From Sarcocystis neurona (lineage: Eukaryota > Apicomplexa > Conoidasida > Eucoccidiorida > Sarcocystidae): a DNA stretch of 64,000 nt. Below the pieces are notes generated by a model. The model searched no databases. It was not told the origin of the DNA and saw nothing but the letters and a program-made list of their open reading frames with translations. The DNA lies in assembly GCA_000727475.1 (NCBI GenBank), contig KL647301.1, positions 1,071,023-1,135,022 of the forward strand. Reading direction: 5' to 3'. Positions 47,798 to 59,049 of the stretch are shown in pieces. Position numbers and translations under genes: made by a program. Every line of letters starts with the position of its first letter. Position 1 is the first letter of the stretch.

Positions 47798-50700
47798 CTG
47801 CAGGTGCATGCACACGAGAGCGGATAGAACGCGTGGTGCAGTACGTCCGCATATGTGCATACGTTCGTATCTGTACTGAAACACACGTCTATACATCTAT
47901 GTATATACGTATATTTAGAGAGAGGTGCATGTACGCACTTACGCATAGACACACGCATACGCGCACACCAGTGCGCACGAAGACATCTAAGCATCTCATC
48001 CACGTACACGTGCATACACGTGTACATGTACACACGTACATACACACATAGGGCTACACAGGTCTACTGGTGCGCACACGCTCCAATGGTATGCATGCGC
48101 TCCTAGTGCTGAAGAGAGAGAGAGAGAGAGAGAAAGAAAGAGGAAGGCCAGCCACGGGTCCCTGTAAAAGTGCAAAAGTACGTAAGCAGGCGCCCAACAG
48201 CAACTGCAGCAGCCTCGTCGTCGCAGAAGCTTCAACGCAGCAGAAACTCCCGCGGCAGCTTCCTACCTGCAAAGGGCCGTCTGCATCTTTACACGCATAG
48301 AAAAAACGTACGTTGCCACACGTTCACCTTGACATGTCCGCAAGTCCTCTACGTGTGTCTTCTTGGCGACACACTGATCCACGTGGTCGACGGGTGGGTG
48401 CCCTAATTACACAGTGTCATTGTCTGCCTTACATGTACATATATATATATACATCATACGTAGACACCATCTACATAACAGTTGTAAGGAATCTGTGGTA
48501 TATATATATATACATACACACCACACGTAGGCACCGTCTACGTAGGCACCGTCTACGTAAGCACCGTCTACGTACGCACCGTCTACGTAGCAATCGTAGA
48601 GAATCTGCAGTATATATATATATATGTAACATCCGCTGGCAACGTCTACGTAACAATCGTAGAGAATCTGCGGGAATGCCTATCATTGTCGACACATATT
48701 TACATGTATACGCGGGTAACCACAGTGTCCGCACATTCTCCCTTACCTGTATATACATAACATATGTGTTCGTCCCGTACGGGTGAACACGCGCCCCGTA
48801 CTCACACAATGTCACGGCGTCTGCCTCGCGTGTACATATACATACCCTCCCTATGCACCGGCTAGACACGAACACGTATATACACAGTGTCCACAAATTC
48901 TACCTTACACGTATATACAAACCGATATACACTCATACCGTACACGTGAACAAAGGGGCCTTATTCGCACAATATCACGATTTGCCTTACTTGTATATAA
49001 ATATATATATATATATATTGATACTATGCGTACGCACCGGCTACACACACACACACACACACACACGCGTATATATACAAGCGTGTACGGTCTACATACT
49101 CTCCCGCACATGTATGTATATGTGTATGTATGTATATTCATCCCGTTCGTATGAATACGGGTGCCCCATCCACAGCATGTCACGGTATGCCTTACGTGTT
49201 TGTAAATGTGAATGTTTATCTCGTACTGTACGCCGATGCAGCCGGTACACATATACACACACGCAAGCATGTGTACGGCGTCCACATTCAATTCTACACA
49301 CGTACGTATGCCCTACGCAGTCCAGCGACATACACTTGTGTGTGAGTGTGTGTGTGTGTGTGTGCACCGACGCATGCATTCCACATTATAAACGCCAGTG
49401 GAGACAGCTCAAATACGAACGCGCCGTCCACCGTGCCCGCAGCAGCTTCGACAACAGCACGGCAACACGAAGAGTGCTGTTACCGCTTTTCCCAGCGGTA
49501 GCAGCAGCTGCCGAAGAAGGAGCACCGGTCGTAACTTCAGACAGACATGTCCCGAAGGAATACAAGATCTTCGCACGTGGAAACGCGCACACTTCATGCG
49601 TGTGTTATTCCATATGCGTTGCAAGAGATAGACACTGATAGGTAGTTAGACGGGAAGATACACAGCGAGTAATATATGTATATGCGTGTGTACGTGCACG
49701 TAACTCTGCGTCGACACACTCACAACGGAGAGACGACCTTCACAACTTTCCTTGTATGTCTATTCTGCCTCTGCTGGCTGAACACAGAAGATATATCTGC
49801 AGCTGTGCTGCGCTCTGGTGGTTTCTTGGGAAGATTCACAGTTTCTGAAAAAAAGAGGGCCTCACTGTTGTTAATACATTAAAACTTCCCTTCTCCTTAC
49901 AGCTGCAGTTGCTGCAGTCAACAGCTACAGATGCTACACGATGCTGCTTCTGCGGCCGCTCGTGGTGCTGCTGCTGCTGCAGCCCTGCTGCTGCGTCACT
50001 GGTGCCACACCTGCTTCTCCGGTTCTCGCTGCGTCTGCTGCTTCTTCGATTGTTCGTGCTGAGTCGCTGAGGCTTCTTCTCTTGCCGTGCTGTCCTTTCT
50101 AGCTGCTGCTGCTGCGGCTGTTGCGCCGCTAGCGCTCTTGTGTTCGTCGCTGCTGCCGCAGTTGCTGCTGCTGACACTCTGTTCCAACACCGATTGCTGC
50201 GCCTCTACACGTCTCCCTTTCTGTCTTCCTCTCGGTATATATATATATATCTGCCCTCCTTGTTCTTATTCTCTCTCTTCCTGCCTTTCTGTCTCTCTCT
50301 CTCTCTATTTCCGTCTTTCTGTGTCTTCCTCTCTGTGTCTCTCTGTTTTCAGCCGGTGTGTCGGTCTCTGCCTATTTCTGTCTTTCTGTGTCTCTCTCTC
50401 CCTGTCTCTCTGTTTTTTACGGGCCGTGTCGGCTTACATTTCGAGAACGGGGACCTGCGCGGTAATATCGAGCGCCTCAGTGAAGCGCTGCAGTGCAGCA
50501 GCACCCGACGCGGTAAAGAAGGCAGAAAAAGAATTGCAGTGGTGCTGCAGGGTGTCTCGCAGCTGCTGATACAAACCCAAGCGTTCGCTGTGGCTTTTCT
50601 AAACGTAAAGGAACACAGAAAAGGAAGGAGAAGGGCAGGAGACACACAGAAAGAGATGCACCACCAGAGGAGACGGGGGAAGAAAACCAGGAGCGAGAAG

Positions 50701-53700
50701 GGAGGAAAAGTAGAGACGAGACGCGGATGAGTAGAACGACGAAAGAACGAAAAGCACCGGTTAGCATGGATGAAGGCAAGTAAATATGAAGAAGACGCAC
50801 AAACGAAGAACGCGCCCAGAGAATGCTTGAGATATGGTGGAGGTTGCAATAGACAGGAATGTCAGATATTGTGACTTCATAGACGTATATCGATAATAAC
50901 CTCCGCCTACAACAGAACCAGACGTGCAAAACGCACAGCAGCCTCTTGCAGCACCCGCACAAGTGATAGTGGCTCGCTCTGCTGCTGTCAGCCAAATACA
51001 GCGTCACGTATGTGTGCGTGTGTATACACATACGCGAAGGTGAAGGTACAGGCACATCCACCCGCTGGAAGGAACGAAAGGACGGAAAACAGGAGGCAGA
51101 CAGGGAGGAGAAAAAGTAACCCGGAGGAGAAAGAAAAAAACTAGAAGAGATGGGCGCAAAGGACATCCAGAAGTGAAACAAAGAAAGCACGCGGGAGTAA
51201 ATCATTGCCGCACTGCAGTCTGTCCGGACAATCTAACAGCGTATTTGAAAGGAAGTCGGCTGTGAACAATAAAGTTTTCCTACGCCGTGCAGTGTCTAGG
51301 GAGAAAACAGAATAACAATTTGACAGCGAAACGGTGGAAGCAGCGGCGCCTGCAGCGGTAGAAGATGATGCAGCAGCAATAGCAGCAAAGAATCGACGGA
51401 CAGCACCAGTAACAGCAGGACCTGCGGACGCCCCTGCAGCAGCAGCTCTGTGGTGGGGAGAAGCGGCAGGACAAGCAGCAGTGCGTGAGGAACAGCAGGA
51501 GGAGCGCTGCAGCGGCTGCAGCAGGAGGCAAAAAAGGGCAGCGCACCTCCAGCAGCTCAGAGAACTCCAGCAGAGATGGAGCAGCAGCTGAAGGGTGCAC
51601 AGTGGCAGCAAAGTCGGAAGGAGTGCAGCTACGGAACTCGACAGGAGAAGAAGTGGCTGCGGCAGCAGGCGCACGAACGCGTAGTGGCTGCGGGCGGGAG
51701 AGGCAGTCGCGGCACCAGCAGACGCAAGGAACAGCAGCAGAGACGAAGAACAGCGGTAGCGGCAGGCGCAGACGCTCGAAGGAAATGCGTATTTTCCAGC
51801 CAAGACACAAAGCCGTAGCGCGCCTGCAAGCGAAGAGGACGCTGTTAGCAGCAGCAACAGCAGCACGTAGACCACATAGGACGAGCAGCACCCGAAGCAG
51901 CGCGAGCGGGAGGAGCAGCAGGAGACACGGAGCAGGAAAAGCAGCGGAAGCGCAGGGGCAGCGGCAGCAGGGAAGCCACAGCAGCAGGACCACCAAAACA
52001 TAAAGAGCAACAGCACCCAGCAGAAGCGCCTGCAGCAGCAGCAGAAGAGTAGCGCGGGAGGCACCAGGGGAAACTGCAGACGACGATGCAGAACTATATG
52101 GCGGAGAAGCAGCCCCGGGGGAAGACGCAGCAACACGAACGCCTGCACCAGACGCAGCCTCAGAAAGAGCTGCAGCATGAAAAATAGAAGGGAAGGCTAT
52201 AGAAGTAGTAGCAGCCACGCGCAGGGCGGCCGCAGGAAAAGCAGCAACGCGCCAGCAGCACGGCAGCGTCACCAGGTGGAACCGCAGCAGACCCAGCACT
52301 TCAAAAAGCAGTAACAGGAGTGACAGCAGAAAGAAAGCAGCAGGCCAAAGAGCAGCAACAGAAGACAGTGGCGAAGCGGCAGTAGCGCGCACAGCAGCCA
52401 GGGGAAGAGCATCAGCACCAGGAGAGGCAGCACCAAAACAAGAAGCGTGCCCGGGTGAAGAACAGCAGCACGGCAAGTCGCAGGATAAGGCGCAGCAGCA
52501 GCGGGAGCACCAACAGGACTTTCGGCAGCAGCAGAAGCTGCACAGAAAAAAGGCCAGCAGCAGCAGCGGAGGTCCCTACGGCTTCGAGGAAGAGACAGTA
52601 CAGGGCGAGAGAGCGAAGGAACGAGTTGCTGCTTGTGGCAAGGCGCTGAAGCTCGTCGGGTGGCAGACCTCCCTGCTGCTGAAATGCCTGCTGCAGTTTG
52701 CAGGCATAGAGCAGCCCATCCTTCTCCTGCTGCGCCAGCTGTCCAGTTACCAGCAGCGTGGCACAGCGACTGCTGCAGGCGTCAAACATTCCCATGTAGT
52801 ACAGCATGCGACACTGCAGCGGCACACACCACAGAAAAATATCTTCATTTTTGGCTTGCTGTTACAATTTTCCGTTCTACAGAACGCACCACCTTTCACG
52901 TCTACCCTTGCGGTTTTATCCACGTTCTGCGACCCCTTAGAGCGCGAGGAAATTTGCAGCGGCTGGCGTCACCAGCTCCGCTAGGCAAAGAAACCGAAGA
53001 GGACTCACACGACGCACTAGAAAAGAACAGAAGTCTACAACTCCGCTGAAAAGAGCACTGCCAGTCAACAGTCACACAGGAAGGAAAACGGAAGGACAAA
53101 CAAAGAGAACAGAATTCGAGACGCTGTGTGTGAGTAGGCGCAGTTACGTACGTGCAGATACACACACAGATCGAGAGAGATGTATGCAACGGTGTCAAAG
53201 GATGGTCCACATCTTAGTAAAGCACTTTATCGGGTATCTATAAAGATATCAAGAACATATCCAGTTGCCCCACTGCGACGCAGAGAGAGTGAGTAACAAA
53301 GCATCTAGGCAGATAGTTTGGATAGAGGTGTACACCGGGAAGTGCATCTGTGTACGCACTTACACAGAGGGTTGCAGTGAGTGAATATGGAAGCACCCAG
53401 AAAATGCTGGTGCGTAAATCTGTGCGGACATATGGAAAAGGACAACTGAACGATCTGCACAGTTCAGTACTTGTATCTGCGTAGACTGCTGCTGTTGAAA
53501 GAGGTGAATCGACGTTGACTGGTCTGCTGTGGCGACACCAGTAGACGTCGCCGCCTGCGTTTGACGACGACGACGGCACGCTTCAATAGACAAGTTACTT
53601 ATCAAGTCAAGAAGAAGAGCGCCACTGTCGTGTGATCCTGATGCTTGCTCACCGCGGTGCAGGTAAGTAAGGTTTTCTGCTCTGTTGAGATGGAAAGTAC

Positions 53701-53992
53701 GGAGACATATTAAAAGCTGAGCACCTTCAAGCGTGGCCAGCTCGTCGTGAGGCCGCCAACAAAAACGATGTGCGATGGCCTTTCAGTTTCTCTGCAAAAA
53801 AAACTACTGAGGCGAGGGCCACTTTGTTGAGGCGGCCTCATCCACCAATCAAAACATGGCAGCTCCACTGTACTTCTCTGTTGCGTCTCTTACTTGTGCC
53901 AGTTCGTCTTCCTCCATCCTGCCAGCAGCCGACAAGTTGAAATCGACGGCTAGTGTGCTTCTTAATACCTTTACAAAAGACAGGACATCGGC
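47651..53992 (-). CDS. Unidentified helical protein, five-exon partial model
   Basis: Exons in transcript order: 53894-53992, 53471-53779, 52580-52813, 50438-50598 and 47651-47797. The first four junctions are phase 0 and GT-AG. Between the fourth exon (leaves in phase 2) and the fifth (enters in phase 0) at least one exon is missing. Peptides are rich in Leu, Ala, Gln and charged residues with alternating hydrophobics, typical of alpha-solenoid or coiled proteins: ELATLEGAQLLICLRTFHLN, CRMLYYMGMFDACSSRCATL, RLGLYQQLRDTLQHHCNSFS and RRQVLRVQQLLLMNRGALAA. Both ends are missing. I do not recognise the family; a vesicle-tethering, nuclear-pore or TPR scaffold would fit the look but is speculation. 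Introns carry GCA and CTG tracts and a minisatellite. Confidence 0.55.
48526..48585. repeat. 15-bp tandem repeat, four copies
   Basis: CGTAGGCACCGTCTA is repeated four times with single-base variants (GTAG, GTAG, GTAA, GTAC), then decays into CGTAGCAATCGTA. A larger unit containing CAATCGTAGAGAATCTGC follows twice, with an older copy near 48466. Confidence 0.9.
49043..49066. repeat. (CA)12 microsatellite
   Basis: Uninterrupted alternating A and C between CGGCT and GCGTATATAT. Confidence 0.95.
49930..50170. repeat. CTG-rich tract
   Basis: CTG/TGC variants on the + strand (sense CAG), opposite in polarity to the GCA tracts at 46.4-47.5 and 51.3-52.6 kb in the same gene region. Confidence 0.7.
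50266..50420. repeat. CT-rich simple sequence
   Basis: TCTC and TCTG runs with a TATATA insert just before, ending shortly upstream of the exon donor at 50437 on the opposite strand. In transcript sense it is GA-rich intronic sequence. Confidence 0.85.
50438..50598 (-). CDS. Exon of the unidentified helical protein
   Basis: Acceptor GTTCCTTTACGTTTAG and donor GTAAGC at 50437. 53 codons plus two bases: KSHSERLGLYQQLRDTLQHH, CNSFSAFFTASGAAALQRFT, EALDITAQVPVLE. Unspliced, the frame would stop at once (ATGTAA), so the donor is well placed. Phase 0 in, 2 out. Confidence 0.75.
51330..52570. repeat. 1.2-kb GCA/CAG tract in an intron
   Basis: Nearly continuous GCA, CAG and GCG-type triplets on + (CTG in transcript sense), between two exons of the unidentified minus-strand gene. 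The 398-codon Leu/Cys/Ser/Ala minus frame (51280-52476) and the 345-codon frame beside it are artefacts. Confidence 0.85.
52580..52813 (-). CDS. Exon of the unidentified helical protein
   Basis: Acceptor GTGTGCCGCTGCAG and donor GTAGGG at 52579. 78 codons: CRMLYYMGMFDACSSRCATL, LVTGQLAQQEKDGLLYACKL, QQAFQQQGGLPPDELQRLAT, SSNSFLRSLALYCLFLEA. Phase 0 both sides. The 3' boundary could be later because the frame stays open into the CTG tract. Confidence 0.75.
53471..53779 (-). CDS. Exon of the unidentified helical protein
   Basis: 103 codons: AIAHRFCWRPHDELATLEGA, QLLICLRTFHLNRAENLTYL, HRGEQASGSHDSGALLLDLI, then SNLSIEACRRRR and a Thr/Gln-rich end. The acceptor is CTGAAAG, 17 bases after TTTTTTTTGCAG; using the latter would create a stop. 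Donor is GTACTG; an internal GTGAGC is an alternative. Phase 0. Confidence 0.6.
53894..53992 (-). CDS. Exon of the unidentified helical protein
   Basis: Acceptor CCCGCATACAG and donor GTAAGA at 53893. 33 codons: ADVLSFVKVLRSTLAVDFNL, SAAGRMEEDELAQ. Phase 0 both sides. Good consensus at both ends. Confidence 0.7.
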
Positions 53993-54549
53993 CTGTATGC
54001 GGGAAGGAAGCGCAGGAGACAGAGAAGAAAGATATACGAGGACCGAAAGGGGTGAACACGAGAGACAACAGAGGGGAAAGGTAAAGGAAGAGAACAAGGC
54101 AAGAGGAGATGGCGGAACAAAAATTAAAAGGAAGGAATAGGTGCGGAATTTAACGCATCAGGAAGAACGTAGACAAAGAATGTGCCGTTCCATTTCGAGA
54201 GAGCATGCGCGCTAACGGGGACGATACACGCAGAACCGCTAGTTGTCTACGCATGTACGTAACAGTGTTTATATACGTAAGGATAGCATAAGAATTACCT
54301 ATATTTTTACGTATGCATGTGTCTACAGTTCTTAACGTAGGTCTATACCTACATACGTGTATGTATATGTATCTATGTATGTGTACATTTGTATGTTTAT
54401 GCCTGCACCGCACGCTAGAGAGCAAAGAATATGATGCATGTTGCATCCGAAGGACGCACATGCATGGGAGCACCGACACATGTGAATATGCGCGGACACA
54501 ATAGAGCTTGCACAAGTCCCGGCTTTCATCAGTGTGCCCACGCATTCAG

Positions 54550-54669
54550 AAGCACAGGAACTCATTCGCAGTGTTCCGCCAGTTGGGAAGATATGGGCAG
54601 GCTTTGGACTCGGTGAAGCAATGTGCGGACTTGTTACAAATGGCGCACCACATCGAGATTACGCATCCC
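54550..54669 (+). CDS. Possible exon with a TPR-like helix pair, + strand
   Basis: Acceptor CCACGCATTCAG and donor GTACTC. 40 codons: KHRNSFAVFRQLGRYGQALD, SVKQCADLLQMAHHIEITHP. FRQLGRYGQALDSVKQC has the LGxxxxAL spacing of a tetratricopeptide helix pair. Single exon, opposite strand to the neighbours, so weak. Confidence 0.3.
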
Positions 54670-54839
54670 GTACTCCCTACACTTGCATTTTTATGTCTGT
54701 GTGTGTATATATATATAGCTGCAGACACCTGAGTCCCCGAGAATTGCCCACGATATATGTATATATACATATATTCATGTATGGATATACCACATTATGC
54801 ACTCGTTGTCCACAGGCACATGCACGTACAGGTATTTAA

Positions 54840-55110
54840 ATATATATATATACACATATATGTATATATATGTTACAAATAGCTTTCGCTCCCATCCCGT
54901 CTATGTGACGCTAAAAGAGGAAGACAAGAGGGAGTTGAAATGTGTTTAGGTATGTGCAGGGAGGTAAACTCTTGCGGGGCTGTAATGGACAGGCTGGATA
55001 ATTGTATGTGTGTGTACGTCTGTATGTTCGTATGCGCACATGTACGCGCATATGTACGTATCTATGTATATATATATATACATGCGTGCATACGTATATG
55101 AGCTGGTGAT
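54840..55110. repeat. TA/CA microsatellites
   Basis: TATATA runs at about 54840-54875 and 55065-55082 with TACA variants. Non-coding. Confidence 0.8.
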
Positions 55111-55912
55111 CATGTCAGTATAGGCGTACGCTGTCAACTGTAATGCAGACCCGTATGCAGGTCAGCTTCCAACATACACGTGCACGCTCTACATTTACGT
55201 ATGTATACACACACATATGCAGAGGGACAGACATAGATAACTTGCGCAGCGTGGACTTCAGACACCACCAAGTGTGTGTACAGAATATATGCGGCGCACG
55301 TACAAAATGTATACATATTAGTTTAGAAGTCTACGACCGGTCACACAGGGTTTCACACATGCCAACGTTCGTGGATTTGTATACATCTGTGCAGGCACGT
55401 GTGCGCAGCTGTTTCCTCTGAGGCTGCGCGTACACGCGCGCTTGACTAGTTTTTTTTTCCAGGAAGTGTGGTGACGCTGCTGCTTGTATGAGGCCTACCC
55501 AGCAGATAAGACCTTCTTTGAGCTGCTGCGGGTGACAACTCTTTCAGAAGCGACAGCAGCCATTTAGTCTTTTTCTGCAGAGTGGGCCCATCTTGTTGAC
55601 TTCACCCGCACTAATATGCGTGTCTATAGTGTAGTAGAGTACTTTCTATAAACAAGCAGGTAGAGTTCTACATGTGTAAATGTATGTATCTATATAAGTG
55701 TACAGCTGTTCCTCTTACGGACGGTCAAGGTTGGTCGGGCCAGATGCATTCAGCAAACATGGAGAACCTCTGTGCGTATAGTGATTCGAACGCTACAGAT
55801 GAATGCGTGGCTCTTCCAAACGCGAAGATGTACACATGTTGCTACCAGTAGCGGGCGGATACGGATGATGAGGATACGTACATTCTCGGCTGCCGTTGAC
55901 GCCACTGCATAC

Positions 55913-56016
55913 GTGCCGCATGCACAGTGCGCCTCCTCTCGTAGGGCGCAATGTTGCTATTGTGGATTTGACGGTGGCAACGTCTAGAAAAGATGTCTTC
56001 AGAAACTTGTCTAACT
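55913..56016 (-). CDS. Possible exon, minus strand
   Basis: Acceptor GTTCGCTTCCGCAG and donor GTATGC at 55912. 34 codons: LDKFLKTSFLDVATVKSTIA, TLRPTRGGALCMRH. Phase 1 in, 0 out, which would fit the exon starting at 53992 of the unidentified minus-strand gene, but a long intron and an opposite-strand candidate lie between. Confidence 0.3.
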
Positions 56017-57798
56017 CTGCGGAAGCGAACACGTTTGGTGTGCGTATAAAGTCTGCCGGAGTCAGTGGGTAGAAAAAAAAATTGACTTAAATTCGACAAA
56101 AACGTTGGTTGCCCGGTAGGCACGCAAAACCATGTATGCGCAAGTGTTTCAATCTGGCGACATGCCTGACATGATCTAAAATCCCAGCAGCCACGCAATC
56201 TACCGACGAAACAACAAGCCTGCTACTGACAGTGTGCCGAGTCTGTATGAGGTAGTCAAAAGGGAGGTTAATAAATCAAGTGCGCTTGTATGTGTGGCAA
56301 TGCGCCACCACTCGTTAGAAGCCGAGTGCAGAGTGCCTTCACCTTTGCACAAAAATCCGTGACATATGTATGGATGTGTACGACTACATGCTGTGTTTTC
56401 ATCCCGCAGGGAATGCATCACCAACTGGAATATCGTACGGAATGCGTATGTACGCGTCTGCGTAACGGTCTTGCACGCCTTCGCCAGGAGGAAAAGAATT
56501 CGGTTACTCACTAACGTGACATGGCAGCATCGCATGGCGAGGCCAGTAGAGAACGTGGTTGGCTTTTATGCACACGACAAATATGCACGGTTGAATTTTG
56601 GCTTCCACTGAGAGCGACTTCTCATACTTCAAGAACACGAACGAATATCTCCCTGGTAGGGCGGCCGTGTAAATATCTAAGCCGATTCCAAATACTTGAC
56701 CGCAGTATCACGCCTGGCTGGAAGTGGGTACCTCCTACGAGAATCTGACGTACTCCTTCGACAAGATAAAAGCGTAGTTCGATGTGGTACACAATGAATT
56801 ACAACTAATTTCATGCTGAAGCGTACAGTGTCACTGGAGAAGCCTATATGGGTGAAGGAAACAGTCTGCTGAGGAGGACAAACTTGTTCGTGGCATTACA
56901 TTACTTCAGTCTAGTATTCAGCCCCTGCAGTACACTACTTCGGCCACAGTACTACGCGAGCTACTACGATAAACTCCATCACTCACATAACTGATCCCAC
57001 CCAGAAAACAGCCTGACTGGGAGATACTTTTGTTCTGGAACATGTTATTTTCCTCATACGTACAGAATGCCAGAGTGGTGTACGCCTCTTTAGACATTAG
57101 AGTGAAGCAACTCAGGACGCACGGCGCAGAAATACTTGTCCTCAGTCATTCCCAGCACAGCACAAAAGGCGCCAGCCGTCGTGGAGAGCGCTAAAAGCCA
57201 CTGAAAATCTAAGGGACGACTTTACATGCATACGTACTGGTTTTGGGAGCGAGCATGGAGAGAGGTACGTGGGTGTACTGACATTCGCGTGCTGGTGGCG
57301 ACTCACGAATCCTGTCATCCAGTCCAACGACGCTACGAGACAGCTTGTCGCTTTGCATACTTATCACCCCTTTTGAGTAACCGAAACAGGCACTGGTGCT
57401 CGCAAAACAGAATAGTGAACTGAGTGGGGTCACAGCTATAAATGGAACAGGCGTAACAAGTAAAAATAGTGTAGTAGATTCTGTTCACGGATGCGCTGTG
57501 TGTACGTTAACAAATGTAGCACACCGCCAAGCGTACAAGCAGAGCACTTCCATGTGAGCGCCTTAAATACCTCTGGAGATACACAAATGATCAGGTACGT
57601 AGGTCAGTAGCCAGAGGTGAGCGTACTCGTTTATGGTTGGGGATCATAAATTCCCAATCATGATTGGGAATTATGTGACGGCGTTTTTCGCGTCTACCAA
57701 TGATGCACGTTCTAGAGGTCATGCGGTCTTCCGCGTGTACGTAAGGTTCACTGATACGTGCTCGACCCTAACGTACGCGGCAGCCCGAGTTTGCACAG
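56017..57798. other. Repeat-poor DNA, no gene firmly supported
   Basis: Short frames on both strands (for example 56200-56535 minus, 56290-56514 plus) look equally protein-like and contradict each other. No family match is visible. Confidence 0.4.
57649..57672. other. Perfect 24-bp palindrome
   Basis: The half-site AATTCCCAATCA is followed directly by its exact reverse complement, with no spacer. CAT and ATG flank it almost symmetrically. It lies in repeat-poor DNA outside any called gene. It could be a dimeric-factor site or a cruciform; unknown. Confidence 0.85.
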
Positions 57799-57933
57799 AA
57801 TGGTACAAGCTGAGCTGTACACAGTCGTTCACAGCTATATGCAGAGGAGGTACGCCGTGGGAATACCAGTGAACGTGACTGTGACGGCAAAACACACGTC
57901 ATTCACGCGAGAGCAGATTACAGCATGCCCCAG
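57799..57933 (+). CDS. Possible exon, + strand
   Basis: Acceptor GAGTTTGCACAG and donor GTGTAA. Reads MVQAELYTVVHSYMQRRYAV, GIPVNVTVTAKHTSFTREQI, TACP. Phase 2 in and out. No partner exon, no family. Confidence 0.25.
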
Positions 57934-58461
57934 GTGTAACTGTGCAGATGTCTTCCTCTGTGTTGTCATGTGCGTCTCTCCTCCCCAGAAACGCTGCCCG
58001 TTGTGCCAAGTGGGAACGAATAGCCGCACTTGCACTTGCGTGTAGAGCACTGCATCGACGCCCTAGCCCCTTACGAGCACCTACACGATGGAAGTCGTTT
58101 ATGGCTGCGAAGTGCAGTCCAGAAGGGCAGGCAGCTCGCGGCTCACCATTGTGCGTGCACGCCGGAGCAAGCCACTACAGGTACACAAACGCCTACATAG
58201 ACGTATCTATGTAAGTTTATAGATTTGTGGGGAAAGCAAACGAATATAGACTTGCGCGGTATGGTACAGGTAGTTTCAAAAGCTGATACAGTATAAACAG
58301 GATGAACATATGCATACAGCTACTACATAGACACACACACTCCAGAGACCTCGCCTTCACACTTTCCTCGACACGCACACATGCCAGCCCCCTGCGGACA
58401 AAAAGGTAAGTGCGTATGACCAATGCGGAAGCTGCGCTCTGCTGGCGGTTGTGCGAGCCAT

Positions 58462-59049
58462 TCAATATGGTGCTTTTCTGGTGCTCCTCCACGCATCAGC
58501 TGTTGCTTGGCGTGTTCTTCGCGCAGTAACGAAGTACAGGAGAAAGAGGATAGACCGTGAAGCAAGGAAGTACACGTAAGCCAAGAAACTAGAACTTGAA
58601 ACGAGAAGCCACAGAATGTAAAGAAACGGTAATTGTAACGACAGCGAGGTTGTAGCATCAGGAGATTCTGTCCCCCCGTCCACATTTCGCCGCTTCTCGT
58701 TCCTTCGTGCCTCACACACATCCTCGGCGCCGCTGACAGACGAAATGCTGCTCGCGGAAGAAGTCAACACCACCTCCTCCGCAACAGCATGAAAGGCAGT
58801 AGCGTTTGCCCTGCTTAATTGGAATTGTTCTCTTGTATTCAACGATTTCCCATAGGCACGCTTAACACACGGGCACGTCTGGCCAGCTGGGCAGCCCTTC
58901 CTTCGCCTCCCAGCGCTTGCCGGCGCTAGCTGAGCCGCTGCTGCAGCTGCTGTTGGTCCCACTATGCTGCGACAACCACTGCTAGCGTCTCTTCTGCTAC
59001 TTTTGGTGAAATTTCGAGTGCAGCTCGTCGTACTGCTGTTGGCACGCAA
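58462..59049 (-). CDS. Open frame with hydrophobic segments, unassigned
   Basis: 195 codons without an ATG near its start. The C-terminal part holds two to three hydrophobic stretches (LPFLYILWLLVSSSSFLAYV, SRSILFLLYFV) after a charged region. A second frame overlaps its end with HAKQQLMRGGAPEKHHIEWL. It could be part of a membrane protein exon or chance. Not recognised. Confidence 0.2.
   Translation of the reverse strand: MRANSSTTSCTRNFTKSSRRDASSGCRSIVGPTAAAAAAQLAPASAGRRRKGCPAGQTCPCVKRAYGKSLNTREQFQLSRANATAFHAVAEEVVLTSSASSISSVSGAEDVCEARRNEKRRNVDGGTESPDATTSLSLQLPFLYILWLLVSSSSFLAYVYFLASRSILFLLYFVTARRTRQATADAWRSTRKAPY

Larger units (their letters stand above)
48392..49330. repeat. Complex degenerate minisatellite
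   Basis: A motif of the form GGTG..GCCCC..T.C.CAC..TGTCACGG..TGCCTTACGTG recurs near 48392, 48783, 48946 and 49149. It is followed each time by TATATA-rich DNA, GCACCGGCTAC and a GTGTCCACA-like segment. Spacings vary (about 160-390 bases). Non-coding in all frames of interest; it lies in an intron of the unidentified minus-strand gene. Confidence 0.65.

Noticed and set aside
51280..52476. 398-codon minus-strand frame, Leu/Cys/Ser/Ala-rich
   Set aside because: It is the translation of a 1.2-kb CTG tract; several registers and the opposite strand are open too, and it lies between two good exons.
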